Notes: a model not told the origin generated them from the sequence alone. A stretch of 39,257 nucleotides of DNA from JBGZEX01 sp041846495 (GCA_041846495.1 JBGZEX010000011.1:1-39257), one strand, 5' to 3'; positions 1-8,923 are shown, counted from the stretch's first letter. Numbers and translations are program-made.

Positions 1-1484
1 CCGTCTTTTCTTCGTAATGTGTATTCTACCATCTCCTGTGAACCGGAGAGGCTTATTTTTGCCTTCGACAGGGAGGAATTCCAACTTCCGAAGACATTGT
101 AATCCGTAACAAGATTTTTTGTGGGTTTGATTACCGCCGAAACATTGCTCCCGTTTTCGTGGAAAATAAACGGCAGGGTTATATCGGAAATATCGCCGTT
201 ACTCCCGTTTGGAGGACACTCCAATATTATGGAAAATGAATCCTCTTTTTTGAAAGCCACCTTTACCCTTTTATACCACGGAAGAGAAATTTGGGATTCG
301 GAAAAATTCTTCAAACAGGCTTTCAGGGTCTTCTCCGTGAATAAATAACGAGATGGCGAGACTCGGATTTGCCTGGAAATATCATTTTCTTCAAAAACAA
401 TATTTTTATAGTAAGTTTCTATATGCGGATATATGCCGAATTGTTCGGGTGCTTTATAATTAATCCTGTGTTCGAACATTATTTCCATATCACCGAATTC
501 TTTCGTTATATAATACAGACCGGCAGGAGGCATAAAGGTAAATCTCTTGCCGTTACCTTTCAAAGCACGTATCAATTCCCCACTTCCGCATTTTCGCAAT
601 TTATAAGAAGTTCCCGGTTGGGTGCATTCGAGAGTAATACCTTCATCCGAAACGGATATCTCATCGCGTATTTCCGGAATTCCGGCTTGCCGGATACGAA
701 GCACCGGCTTGCCGGAGCCCGAATTGAATTCTATGGTGCGGGGCGAAAAGTTATCATTTTCAGGTATATGAAATACTATCGTCGCTTCATCCGGATAGTG
801 CGGTGAGAAAATGACCCTTTTGATAATCGTATCGGTAGCTACAGGACGTCCGTCGAATGCCACATGAAAGGACGCGAAAACCTCCTCTTCGTTTTTAAAA
901 GGTTCGTCTTCGTCCTTGATATCGTAAACAATCCGTACGGGAAGTGCCGTAGACTTGTAAGATATATCGTTTTTTATATTTGCCAGCGGATAGATTGCCT
1001 TTATGGGAGCCGTGATCGAAATCATTTCTTCTGCACTAACGCCGGGAGATGAGGAATGATATTTATCTCCGGATTGCATCAGCCTTAATATGAGTTCCCC
1101 CTTGGGATTGTAGAATTCAACGGGGCGTGTATAACGCGTATTGTTTTCCGGAATATTGACAACAGCCTGAATAAAATCGGGTAGATCGGGATAAAGCACG
1201 ACACCTCTGATTATGGATTCCGGGGCAAGGTTGTAATATTTATTATTCTGTTTCAGGTAAATGAGAAATTTGGTTTTAGCCAGATACCCATTTGCCATCG
1301 GAAAGGCGGGAGAACCCTGCATCATGAAGGTATGTCCTTTCGAAGACAGATAATTTAAGGTATCTACGAATTCCATTCGGGACGGTTTTGTTTTAAACGG
1401 GGTATGAACGATTATCGTATGCTGGGCATAGCCGGCCGCCCGAAAGCCCGAAAGTATGAGGAAGAGTAAAAATATCTTTTTCAT
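1..1484 (-). CDS. Secreted protein with duplicated BACON-like module, partial
   Basis: The frame is open from an ATG at 1484 to the window edge (494 complete codons), so the C-terminus is missing. It starts with a signal peptide (MKKIFLLFLILSGFRAAGYA). I see two homologous modules, about residues 91-139 and 220-268. Each has an II(R/K)xV start, a PD pair, a (V/H)xIPEN segment, an R-x-(V/I)-EF strand and an ending of the form LR(L/I)xQ(S/A)G. That ending resembles the close of BACON domains, which are common in secreted Bacteroidota proteins, but the family assignment is my inference. The ATG lies 12 bases after the stop of the YD-repeat gene, so the two are probably cotranscribed. No catalytic motif is visible. 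Function unknown. Confidence is high that this is a gene and low on its role. Confidence 0.8.
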   Translation of the reverse strand, partial: MKKIFLLFLILSGFRAAGYAQHTIIVHTPFKTKPSRMEFVDTLNYLSSKGHTFMMQGSPAFPMANGYLAKTKFLIYLKQNNKYYNLAPESIIRGVVLYPDLPDFIQAVVNIPENNTRYTRPVEFYNPKGELILRLMQSGDKYHSSSPGVSAEEMISITAPIKAIYPLANIKNDISYKSTALPVRIVYDIKDEDEPFKNEEEVFASFHVAFDGRPVATDTIIKRVIFSPHYPDEATIVFHIPENDNFSPRTIEFNSGSGKPVLRIRQAGIPEIRDEISVSDEGITLECTQPGTSYKLRKCGSGELIRALKGNGKRFTFMPPAGLYYITKEFGDMEIMFEHRINYKAPEQFGIYPHIETYYKNIVFEENDISRQIRVSPSRYLFTEKTLKACLKNFSESQISLPWYKRVKVAFKKEDSFSIILECPPNGSNGDISDITLPFIFHENGSNVSAVIKPTKNLVTDYNVFGSWNSSLSKAKISLSGSQEMVEYTLRRKD

Positions 1485-1496
1485 GATTTCCCGGTT

Positions 1497-4400
1497 TTAG
1501 TATCCCATATTATATTCGAATGTTTTCAAGACATGACCCTCCGTATCGTAAATGGCAGCCAGTCGTCCGGAGGAATCGTAGCTATAGCCCGTACTTCTGC
1601 CCGATGCATCGGTCATTTGGATGCACCCGACAAAAGGAATGTATTTCCACGTTGTTACCGGAGCATTGGGAATCGAGCGCAAAGATTTTTCAATTCCGGA
1701 AGGTAATTCTCCGGGGAGCGGAATGTCTTTCATATTACCCAACTCCGGACATTTTTCCTTTACCGTTTTAAGTGTGGTGTTTTTAATTTCGGCTACGATA
1801 TGCTGTCCTGCGTATCCCCATATATAGACGGCCGTCCGCCCATCGTCCCGTTTGATCTCTACCGGATTGCCCATAATATCATATGCTGTGACCTGCATCG
1901 TTTTCTCCCAATTTTTCCCCTGATCGTAACTCCGTTTGCTTACTACGGGAAGAATTTTCTCATGTGTAATCTCGCGGGATTGGCCGTATTCTATTTCGTC
2001 ACGGGAGGTCTCGGTTCTATTATACGACTCCACCCTCCGTATCAAGGCCGATAACATATGGCTTTCCAGCATGGATTTATATATACCGGAAGCCCCGAAA
2101 TCGAATGGGTAATAATAACGGACTTCCTCCATACTTCCGGCTATGCCGTGACTGTAGCTCGTAAGCAGATTATAAGGCCCGTATGTCCATTTGCTCGTCG
2201 TTGTAATCTTGTCGTCCGTCCCGGAGACATACAGACATTCCGTCTTTTTAACCTTATTATAGGGATGTATGTATATGCGATAGGCCCATCCGTCCACAAC
2301 ATCTATCGGTATTTCCGATGCGGAATTCAATACATTCATTCTGCGAATGTACATGGATTTTATGTATTTGGCATTATTCCCGGGAATAAGATAATCATAA
2401 GTCTCGGTTTTGACCGGATGGGATTTGCCTTCCTCATACATTCGGGCTTCAAGTAATTTACCTCTTAATATTTCTCGACCGGATAAGGGGGAATAGTTCG
2501 TTGCATAATGGTCGATTCCCACCGATTTCTCATCGGGAAAACCATCGTGATTACTGTAGATATATACGGTTTTTCCCTTACCGGGTATTTTTTCGCATAC
2601 CTTCGAATAACTTACTGCGCCTCCTGCCGGATTTGAAGATACGGGAACGACGGACATCGAGAAAAAACGAACGGCGGTATAAGAATCTCCGAAAATGGTC
2701 TTTCCCGAATAGTCCGGCCAGTAGTATACGGGTTCCCCGTTGAGTATACCATCTTCGTAGGAGTACTGTTTCTTCGTAATACGGTTGCCGAAATTATCGA
2801 TTACTTCTTTTATTCGCAAGCCGCCGCCGGCAGAACGGGAGGAGCGAAACAGCAAATTCCCCGTTGTCCTGTCACGGGATATGTAGGTCGTATAGATATG
2901 CGGCTCATAAATGAACTTACGATACCCCCCCGTCGGAAATACGATTTTTTCAAGAGATTCGGCTACGGTATATTTGAAATCGGGATTCCTGCTCTCATAA
3001 TACCCGGCGCCGAGGCTTGCGGGATCTTTAAAATTTATTCTGCGAGTCTTGTTGTTATAATATCCCCAGTGATCAACCTTATCGCTTAGATAGTCCGGTA
3101 GTGACAGGGTATTGTAAAAGAAAATATAGGGATTGTCTTCATTCTTTTTAAAAGATTTGAGTTGAAGTCTTTTCCGGGAATCCGCCGTATAGCGGAATGT
3201 AAATTTCGTATGAGGCCGTTCGTGTCCGTAAAAACGGCTTCTACAGGTAATGGCATCGAGTTGCGTGTCTTTGAACTTCTCATGATTGATTCTTGCAATG
3301 TGATCGTCCAACTTCAGATAAGGACTGTTGGTGCCGAAATATTCTCCGTTATGATACCTGTGCTCCCAGTCATTGCCATTCTTCGGAAAACCGACATTGG
3401 GGATACGATACCGGGTCGATAACAGTGACGTTATTTTGGAGTATTCGTACTTTAAATTTTCCGTAACGGAACGACTGAAAATAATTTCTTCATTATCTGT
3501 TATTATCCGGGACAAATACGAAGGGAAGATGACCATGCCCCTATGAGATATGCCGTTGGTCATATGCCAGAATGTACTTCCTCCTCCATGCCATGACCAT
3601 GGATTTTTCTTTTTACGTTTGAACTCGTTATAAAATAGAATTTCCGAAAAGGCAACTCTTTCCGGACCGCGCTCATATTCGAAATCTACCTGAGCTCCCC
3701 GCGGTGACACTATTTTTATCAAATGCCATGTATTAATCGTTTCACAATACAACGGACTGAAGAAATCCGCCGTAATTTCTACGGATTCCCATCCCAAATC
3801 GGGCTGTGTTGTGGGGTTTACCGGAGGGGAAGGGAAATTTTCTCCAATGCGTTCGAACATGCCGAAATAGAAAACGGTACCGTCCGGAGCACTTATTTTA
3901 AATCCTCCGATAGGACGGGTGGATAGCTGAATATAACGACCCAGACTCCCAAGCTCATGAAACGTATAATCATTGGGAGCGTACCAGTCTTGAGCATAAT
4001 TGCTCAAAACGGCATGTTCTATTTTGTAACCTCCTCCCCCCTTCACCTGCCAGACGCCGTCGCTATCCATGTAGAATTTACCCTGATGACCGCAAAAGTT
4101 GAATATGAATTCGTCGGGTTCCAAATCTCCCACATGTTTCCGGGGATCGGGATCGAATTTGGTCGCCAGAGACTTGAGACGGGCATAAGTCTCCCAATCA
4201 GGCGTATTCAAGTGCTGCCTGTTAAAAAAATAACCGTTGGGATAGGTAAATCCGCTCCAGGATTCGTAGTTTTCATCGGGCAGGCCTTTTACGATACGGC
4301 TGATTGCACCGCCGGCTTTCAGATTCCAATTCTGACCGACCCAACCGGGCAAGGAATTTACCTTTACGCCGGATGCATCGTATTCAAGCGTTATGGGTAT

Positions 4401-4595
4401 CTCGATGTCTCCATGGCGAACCGTGTATACGGGAATGGAAACGCTTAGAGTGCCCGAACTGTGGGATACGGGCGTCTGTACTTCATTGATCAGCGAAGCT
4501 ACTTCAGGACTCTGAAAACTCGGAGGTTGCATATTGAACTGTGCTGCCGCATAAAAACGGCATAGCAAAAAAATTAAAAAAAACGTTTTTCTCAT
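1497..4595 (-). CDS. Secreted YD-repeat (RHS-like) protein
   Basis: A 1032-residue secreted protein. I start it at the ATG at 4595, which gives a clean signal peptide (MRKTFFLIFLLCRFYAAAQ); the frame is open further upstream to a TTG at 4640, but that adds a poor N-terminus. The N-terminal part (SGTLSVSIPVYTVRHGDIEI, then LEYDASGVKVNSLPGWVGQ) is typical of large Bacteroidota YD-repeat proteins. YD-type repeats sit near the C-terminus: one beginning YDIMGNPVEIKRDDGR, and a last one, YSYDSSGRLAAIYDTEGH. The protein ends within about 12 residues of that last repeat, so no C-terminal toxin domain is present. The family forms beta-rich shells in polymorphic toxins, but many Bacteroidota members are orphan secreted proteins. 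Here the only linked gene is the secreted protein just downstream. Confidence 0.85.
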   Translation of the reverse strand: MRKTFFLIFLLCRFYAAAQFNMQPPSFQSPEVASLINEVQTPVSHSSGTLSVSIPVYTVRHGDIEIPITLEYDASGVKVNSLPGWVGQNWNLKAGGAISRIVKGLPDENYESWSGFTYPNGYFFNRQHLNTPDWETYARLKSLATKFDPDPRKHVGDLEPDEFIFNFCGHQGKFYMDSDGVWQVKGGGGYKIEHAVLSNYAQDWYAPNDYTFHELGSLGRYIQLSTRPIGGFKISAPDGTVFYFGMFERIGENFPSPPVNPTTQPDLGWESVEITADFFSPLYCETINTWHLIKIVSPRGAQVDFEYERGPERVAFSEILFYNEFKRKKKNPWSWHGGGSTFWHMTNGISHRGMVIFPSYLSRIITDNEEIIFSRSVTENLKYEYSKITSLLSTRYRIPNVGFPKNGNDWEHRYHNGEYFGTNSPYLKLDDHIARINHEKFKDTQLDAITCRSRFYGHERPHTKFTFRYTADSRKRLQLKSFKKNEDNPYIFFYNTLSLPDYLSDKVDHWGYYNNKTRRINFKDPASLGAGYYESRNPDFKYTVAESLEKIVFPTGGYRKFIYEPHIYTTYISRDRTTGNLLFRSSRSAGGGLRIKEVIDNFGNRITKKQYSYEDGILNGEPVYYWPDYSGKTIFGDSYTAVRFFSMSVVPVSSNPAGGAVSYSKVCEKIPGKGKTVYIYSNHDGFPDEKSVGIDHYATNYSPLSGREILRGKLLEARMYEEGKSHPVKTETYDYLIPGNNAKYIKSMYIRRMNVLNSASEIPIDVVDGWAYRIYIHPYNKVKKTECLYVSGTDDKITTTSKWTYGPYNLLTSYSHGIAGSMEEVRYYYPFDFGASGIYKSMLESHMLSALIRRVESYNRTETSRDEIEYGQSREITHEKILPVVSKRSYDQGKNWEKTMQVTAYDIMGNPVEIKRDDGRTAVYIWGYAGQHIVAEIKNTTLKTVKEKCPELGNMKDIPLPGELPSGIEKSLRSIPNAPVTTWKYIPFVGCIQMTDASGRSTGYSYDSSGRLAAIYDTEGHVLKTFEYNMGY

Positions 4596-4743
4596 AATCA
4601 GACTCTTAATTGCAGTGTTCTCAATTTTGCAATACATCAAAACCCATTAATTTCACGGAAACCGAATCCGGAAATTTAAACCCATCTCCCAAAAAAACGA
4701 GTTAAAAATATAAAATATTACAAATAAATACAATCTTGTCGTA

Positions 4744-4851
4744 TTATTTTATAAAGAAATGTATTCTTATCCGTCTCCCGCAGGAGGAATACAGATAGTT
4801 CATCCGATGGAAATGTTTCTCAAGCAGATTGACCGGACGTCTTTTCAACAT
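4744..4851 (-). CDS. Possible small basic protein, 35 aa (doubtful)
   Basis: An ATG at 4851 opens a 35-codon frame that begins MLKRRPVNLLEKHFHRMNYL and ends at TAA 4744-4746. The same frame is open upstream across the hairpin region and there reads PTKRKRKASRKKML, so a longer product from a non-ATG start, or a decayed gene, is possible. The charge pattern is not what random AT-rich DNA would usually give, but length alone cannot establish it. I do not recognise a family. Confidence 0.2.
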   Translation of the reverse strand: MLKRRPVNLLEKHFHRMNYLYSSCGRRIRIHFFIK

Positions 4852-4897
4852 TTTTTTGCGGGATGCCTTACGCTTACGTTTCGTGGGCAAGCCGGGC

Positions 4898-4942
4898 CCG
4901 ATTGGATCGCCCAATCGGATTATCCCGACGAAACAACGGGAT
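4898..4942 (-). repeat. Tandem hairpins after the pyrE-SRPBCC operon
   Basis: Two adjacent inverted repeats lie just past the SRPBCC stop codon. The first met by transcription is ATCCCG (4922-4927) pairing with CGGGAT (4937-4942) around a 9-base loop. The next is CCGATTGG (4898-4905) pairing with CCAATCGG (4911-4918) around a 5-base loop. Neither is followed by a T-run on the minus strand, so they are not canonical intrinsic terminators. They may protect the 3' end or assist factor-dependent termination. Confidence 0.5.
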
Positions 4943-5410
4943 TCAAGAAAACATGGAATAGGGAATCTGGGTCAAAGCCCGGGCGAATTCGTTTATTCCC
5001 TTCTCCAACTTTCCTTTCAACATCAACTTGAGCACCATGTTCATTTCTCCTTCGAATGTGATACGGGCCCGGGTATCGTACCCTCCGTGCTCCAGCAACT
5101 GTATCCATACGGTAAACGGAAAAGGCAAACGGCCCTCTCCTTCCATTTTTATCAATTTCGGTTCCTCCCGCTCCGCAATCCTTACCCCCACATTGCCCAA
5201 TTGTTCCAATTTACAGGTAAAACTATCGGGAGAAAAACTTATATCCTCTATCTTATCCATAAACTTCTTTATCCGCTCATCCCCCATATTCATTCCCTTC
5301 GCCAATTGAAGCACGCTTCCCAATCTCGTAAAATCCGAGAGGAAACGGTAGACCGTCCTGATATCGGAATCTATTTTAACAATCTCGCTGACTATCCTCG
5401 TAACCGCCAT
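4943..5410 (-). CDS. SRPBCC (START-like) family protein
   Basis: A 155-residue protein starting MAVTRIVSEIVKIDSDIRTV, the usual opening of the SRPBCC/polyketide-cyclase helix-grip fold in which the first strand is followed by a (V/I)-Y-x-F-L-S-D helix (here VYRFLSDF). The end (FEGEMNMVLKLMLKGKLEKG) fits the long C-terminal helix that closes the hydrophobic cavity. No signal peptide, so cytosolic. It begins one base after the pyrE stop codon and is almost certainly translated from the pyrE mRNA. The fold binds hydrophobic ligands, but the ligand here is unknown. Fold assignment is fairly sure; a link to pyrimidine synthesis rests only on position. Confidence 0.85.
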   Translation of the reverse strand: MAVTRIVSEIVKIDSDIRTVYRFLSDFTRLGSVLQLAKGMNMGDERIKKFMDKIEDISFSPDSFTCKLEQLGNVGVRIAEREEPKLIKMEGEGRLPFPFTVWIQLLEHGGYDTRARITFEGEMNMVLKLMLKGKLEKGINEFARALTQIPYSMFS

Positions 5411-5411
5411 A

Positions 5412-6044
5412 TCACATACCCCAAATTCCGGGACTTTTCCGCCAAGTCCTTAAAGTTTCCAATTCATTTTCATGTATATACCCCTCTTTTACCGCCATGT
5501 CGACTAAAGAATTGTAATTTCCCAACGTCTCCAGTTCACAATTCGCCTTTGCGAAATTCTCTGCAGCCTCCGGAAACCCGTAAGTAAATATGGCCAACAT
5601 GCCCAATACGTCGCAACCTTCTTCCCTCAACGCCTTCACGGCTCCCAGACTCGAACTTCCCGTAGAAATAAGATCCTCGATTACAACCACTTTATTCCCT
5701 TTCCTGTAAACGCCCTCGATTTGATTGCCCAAACCGTGCCCCTTAGCCGAAGGACGAACGTATATAAAAGGCAAATTCAATTCCTCGGCTACCAATGCTC
5801 CATGGGCAATGGCTCCCGTAGCCACTCCGGCTACCACTTCGGCTTCCGGATATTTGATTTTTACCTTAGCGGCAAACTCTTCTTTTATAAACTTCCTGAT
5901 TTCCGGAAATGAAAGCGTTTTCCGATTATCGCAATAAATCGGAGATTTCCACCCGGAAGCCCATGTGAACGGGTCTTTAGGCTGCAATTTAACGGCCTTT
6001 ATCTTCAACAAATAAGAAGCGGTAATTTCTTCTATTCTATCCAT
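5412..6044 (-). CDS. pyrE: Orotate phosphoribosyltransferase
   Basis: Catalyses orotate + PRPP to orotidine 5'-phosphate + pyrophosphate, the fifth step of UMP synthesis, in the cytosol. I use the ATG at 6044 (MDRIEEITASYLLKIKAVKL, 210 aa); the frame extends to 6077 but that would run into the divergent NUDIX start. Visible signatures are the substrate segment WASGWKSPIYCDNRKTLS (about residues 28-45), the lid lysine region around RPSAKGHG (97-104), and the PRPP-binding loop VVVIEDLISTGSSS (119-131 region). The length is normal for bacterial PyrE. It is followed after one base by the SRPBCC gene. All key residues appear intact. Confidence 0.97.
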   Translation of the reverse strand: MDRIEEITASYLLKIKAVKLQPKDPFTWASGWKSPIYCDNRKTLSFPEIRKFIKEEFAAKVKIKYPEAEVVAGVATGAIAHGALVAEELNLPFIYVRPSAKGHGLGNQIEGVYRKGNKVVVIEDLISTGSSSLGAVKALREEGCDVLGMLAIFTYGFPEAAENFAKANCELETLGNYNSLVDMAVKEGYIHENELETLRTWRKSPGIWGM

Positions 6045-6076
6045 TTTTATTAATTTCGCAGAATTACTATAATACA

Positions 6077-6691
6077 ATGCAAATTTACAAAGTATTTTTC
6101 AATACGAACTTATTTTTGTTTACTTATACGCACGATAAAAACAAAAATAATTACGAATATCCGGCATTCACAACCGATGAAGAATTGAGAAAAACGGTTT
6201 TCCGGTTTCTCGAAAGCGGAAAAAATTTCAAAGTTGCCTTTGTATCCGAAAATCCGGAAGAAATCTTTATCCGTTTCAAATCCCTGTTCTACGAGGTAAA
6301 AGCTGCGGGAGGAGTCGTAACGAATGCCGACGGCATCCTTATGATAAAACGCAACGGCATATACGACCTGCCCAAAGGTCATATGGAAAAAGGAGAATCT
6401 CCGGAAGAATGTGCCTTGAGAGAAACGGAAGAAGAATGCGGAATACGCAATTTACGCATAACCGGGCCTCCTTCTCTCAGTTATCATATATATTCGAGAG
6501 AGGGCGTATGGATATTGAAGGAAACCTGCTGGTATCCGATGCATGCTCCCGAAAAGCAATCGCTTTCCCCTCAATATGCGGAAGGTATTAGCGAAGCTTT
6601 TTTTATGTCTCCCGGAGAATCCTTCCCGATAAATCCGGACACGACCTATCCTTCCGTCATCGACATATTGAAATACCATAAGGTATTATAA
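6077..6691 (+). CDS. NUDIX hydrolase
   Basis: A 204-residue protein with a complete Nudix box at residues 101-123: G101, E107, R115-E116, E118-E119 and G122 (ending EEECGI). This box binds the metal and cleaves nucleoside diphosphates linked to another moiety. A segment of about 70 residues precedes the catalytic domain, which begins around AAGGVVTNADGILMIKRNG (77-95). The substrate cannot be read from the sequence. The gene diverges from pyrE, with only 32 bases between the start codons, so their promoters must overlap or lie in each other's coding sequence. Its 3' end meets the convergent glycosyltransferase gene after a 19-base gap. Confidence 0.9.
   Translation: MQIYKVFFNTNLFLFTYTHDKNKNNYEYPAFTTDEELRKTVFRFLESGKNFKVAFVSENPEEIFIRFKSLFYEVKAAGGVVTNADGILMIKRNGIYDLPKGHMEKGESPEECALRETEEECGIRNLRITGPPSLSYHIYSREGVWILKETCWYPMHAPEKQSLSPQYAEGISEAFFMSPGESFPINPDTTYPSVIDILKYHKVL
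6080..6087 (-). promoter_or_regulatory. Possible -7 box of pyrE
   Basis: TAAATTTG on the minus strand matches the Bacteroidota -7 consensus TAnnTTTG and sits about 35 bases before the pyrE ATG, inside the first codons of the NUDIX gene. I see no TTTG at the expected -33 spacing, so this is tentative. Confidence 0.35.
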
Positions 6692-6710
6692 TACGACTTC
6701 CCGGCATTCT

Positions 6711-7688
6711 TCATATTTTGCCCTGTTTGCAATAACGCCATATATTGATATAGCCCAACAAACCGCATATTCTATAGACCCGGACTATTTTGCGGAATCT
6801 CTTGGAGAGTCTGTCTTCGATACGGGGAAAAAGACGGATTCTCTTCAACATTTCCCTCATAATCCCGTTCACCGTCCGAAAATCATGCCTGTAACGCATC
6901 CCGGCAATATCGACGATTATGTGAAAACACTCCAATTCTTCTCTCACTTCCTTCGTTAGATTCTTCCGGACAAGATATTCGTCCACCCAATTGCGGTAAA
7001 ACAGGAGATCGCCGTATTTCCGGTCGTTAAACGTCGCAGGATGAGAACACGAAGCAGGTGTGAAATTATAATCGATTATCGGATAGTCGATGGAGACTAT
7101 CTTGCGGGAATGAAACAACAACTGTAACGAAAGAACCACATCCTCCCCGTAAATCAAATCGGGTTCTTCCATATCGTCGGAATAAAGACTGCGGAGATGA
7201 AAACGGCACCACAAACTCCAAGGTGTTTCATTCAACAAAAATTTTCGGATATAATCGATACCGGAAATCTCCGTAAAATCCCAAAAGCCCATTTTTTCCT
7301 TTCCTCCGCAACAAAAGAAAAAAGGAGCCGAAACCATATCCGCCTGTGTTTTCTCCGCCTTATCCGTCAACAACAATAAGGCATCCTTACGCAGCGTATC
7401 GTCGCTGTCCAAATATTGAATGTATTTCCCCCGGGCTATCTTCCTTCCGGCCTGTCTGGCCTTGACCACTCCCTCATTGGGCTTATCCACCGCAACGACT
7501 CTTCCATCTCCGGCCGCATATTTTTTGATAATATCCGAACTCCTATCCGTACTCCCGTCGTTGATCACGATGATTTCCAAATGTGCATACGACTGGTCCA
7601 AAACACTGCGGATACAGGCATCCAAAGTCGTCTCCGAATTATATACCGGCACAATAACGGAAACCAAAGGCCGAGAAAGTAATTCCAT
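6711..7688 (-). CDS. Glycosyltransferase family 2
   Basis: A 325-residue inverting GT-A glycosyltransferase. The N-terminus has the standard nucleotide-sugar site: VSVIVPVYNSE, then IIVINDGSTDRS, and the DxD metal motif in YLDSDDTL. An ED pair (YGEDVVLSL) fits the catalytic base region. No membrane helix is obvious, so it probably acts at the cytosolic face on a lipid-linked glycan. It follows the GT4 gene by 13 bases on the same strand and is the last gene of that two-gene unit. Donor and acceptor sugars are not predictable. Family assignment is secure. Confidence 0.92.
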   Translation of the reverse strand: MELLSRPLVSVIVPVYNSETTLDACIRSVLDQSYAHLEIIVINDGSTDRSSDIIKKYAAGDGRVVAVDKPNEGVVKARQAGRKIARGKYIQYLDSDDTLRKDALLLLTDKAEKTQADMVSAPFFFCCGGKEKMGFWDFTEISGIDYIRKFLLNETPWSLWCRFHLRSLYSDDMEEPDLIYGEDVVLSLQLLFHSRKIVSIDYPIIDYNFTPASCSHPATFNDRKYGDLLFYRNWVDEYLVRKNLTKEVREELECFHIIVDIAGMRYRHDFRTVNGIMREMLKRIRLFPRIEDRLSKRFRKIVRVYRICGLLGYINIWRYCKQGKI

Positions 7689-7701
7689 ATCAGATAAAAT
7701 T

Positions 7702-8895
7702 TTACGAATCTATTCCGATTTTCCGGAATAAATCCAACCATTGAGCGGCGATAAGAGGCAATTCGAATCTCCTGACGGATATTTTTGCAGCTTCCGCCAT
7801 TCGGATTCTCCGCCTCTCATCTTTCATCAAAAGAGAGACCTTATCTTCGAATTCCTTTAAGTCGTACGGCTTAACCGCAAGCCCCGTCACTCCGTCTTCC
7901 ATAATATCCTTCAAGGCCTCGAAAGTATTAAAAACCACCGGAACCGTCCCATGCTGCATAGCTTCCGTTATTGCCATGCAAAATCCTTCATAATCGCTGA
8001 GCACCAACAATATTTTCGCTTTGGAGTAATAAGGAGCGGGATCCTGACGTCCCTCTATAAAACAACGCTCCAACCTCCACTTCGTTTTCAATTTCTCCAA
8101 ATCCTCTCTTAAACTTCCTCCTCCTACAATTTTCAGATTCCAATCCGGAAAACGGTTTTGCAAACGTTTCCATAACAATAAAACCTTCTCCGGACTTTTT
8201 TCCGAAGCCAGACGCCCCACGAAAAGCAAGGTATTCTCTTTAGGCATTTCCACAATCTCCCCGTCCGCATAAGTATTCGGATCCCCTATGGCAAAAAGTT
8301 TTTCCGAACTGCCTATATTCGAAATACGAAGAACCTCAGGTATATATGCAGGCGAAAGAAATACGATTCCGTCCCCCATCTCATAAATCTTTTCCAAATG
8401 TTTCCCCATTTTCCGGTTCTTAACCTTTTGTTTATGTTTTTTCAAAAGAGCTCGGGTTATCCTCCGGTATTCTGCAGCGAAATCCCGTTCAAAAGAAAAA
8501 ATCGGACGCGTCGTATCCCCTATATCCAAACCGTATATGCATGGAGTCGTATGAAATGCATATAACAATTTCACTCCCGTATTTTGCTTTACGATATAAG
8601 GAGATATATGATCCCAATCATGCGAATGTTGACAGATAATAACATCCACATTTCGTTTTTTTACGAATTCCGTAAAAACCTCCACGCTATGCGACGTATA
8701 AATTTCATCCGGATCGGGCAAAATAATTTCTTCCACTATCGGCGTATAGGATATATCGGCAGGCCCCGGTAATTTTGCAACGAAAAACACCTTATGCCCT
8801 CCCTTCATAAACTCCTTCGCCAAAGCATTGGAGACCCTTTCGATACCCCCGTTTTTAGGATTAAAACCGAAATAAGAATAAAATAAAATATTCAT
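7702..8895 (-). CDS. Glycosyltransferase family 4 (GT-B)
   Basis: A 397-residue retaining GT-B glycosyltransferase. I start it at ATG 8895 (MNILFYSYFGFNPKNGGIER); a TTG at 8901 would add two residues. The N-terminal domain has the glycine-rich GGIERV loop, and the C-terminal domain has LLFVGRLASEKSPEKVLLLW followed by the E-x7-E nucleotide-sugar motif (DYEGFCMAITEAM). It heads a two-gene unit with the GT2 gene downstream. Divergent from the GT2 gene at 9022. It likely adds a sugar to a lipid-linked surface glycan; the linkage is unknown. Confidence 0.92.
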   Translation of the reverse strand: MNILFYSYFGFNPKNGGIERVSNALAKEFMKGGHKVFFVAKLPGPADISYTPIVEEIILPDPDEIYTSHSVEVFTEFVKKRNVDVIICQHSHDWDHISPYIVKQNTGVKLLYAFHTTPCIYGLDIGDTTRPIFSFERDFAAEYRRITRALLKKHKQKVKNRKMGKHLEKIYEMGDGIVFLSPAYIPEVLRISNIGSSEKLFAIGDPNTYADGEIVEMPKENTLLFVGRLASEKSPEKVLLLWKRLQNRFPDWNLKIVGGGSLREDLEKLKTKWRLERCFIEGRQDPAPYYSKAKILLVLSDYEGFCMAITEAMQHGTVPVVFNTFEALKDIMEDGVTGLAVKPYDLKEFEDKVSLLMKDERRRIRMAEAAKISVRRFELPLIAAQWLDLFRKIGIDS

Positions 8896-8923
8896 ATCCA
8901 AAATACCGAATAAACATATCCGG

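Larger units (their letters stand above)
4596..4942. other. Intergenic region, 347 bases
   Basis: This stretch separates the YD-repeat gene from the SRPBCC gene, both on the minus strand. The part next to the YD-repeat gene (about 4681-4760) is AT-rich and should hold its promoter, but I find no good TAnnTTTG box there. The part next to the SRPBCC gene holds two tandem hairpins (4898-4942). A short, very basic minus-strand ORF (4744-4851) lies between; see its own entry. Confidence 0.6.

Noticed and set aside
121..1052. Three plus-strand frames in the first kilobase
   Set aside because: They lie opposite a continuous 494-codon minus-strand frame with a signal peptide and internal repeats.
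4829..5587. 252-residue plus-strand open frame over the SRPBCC gene and pyrE
   Set aside because: Shadow of two real genes; no motif or start context.
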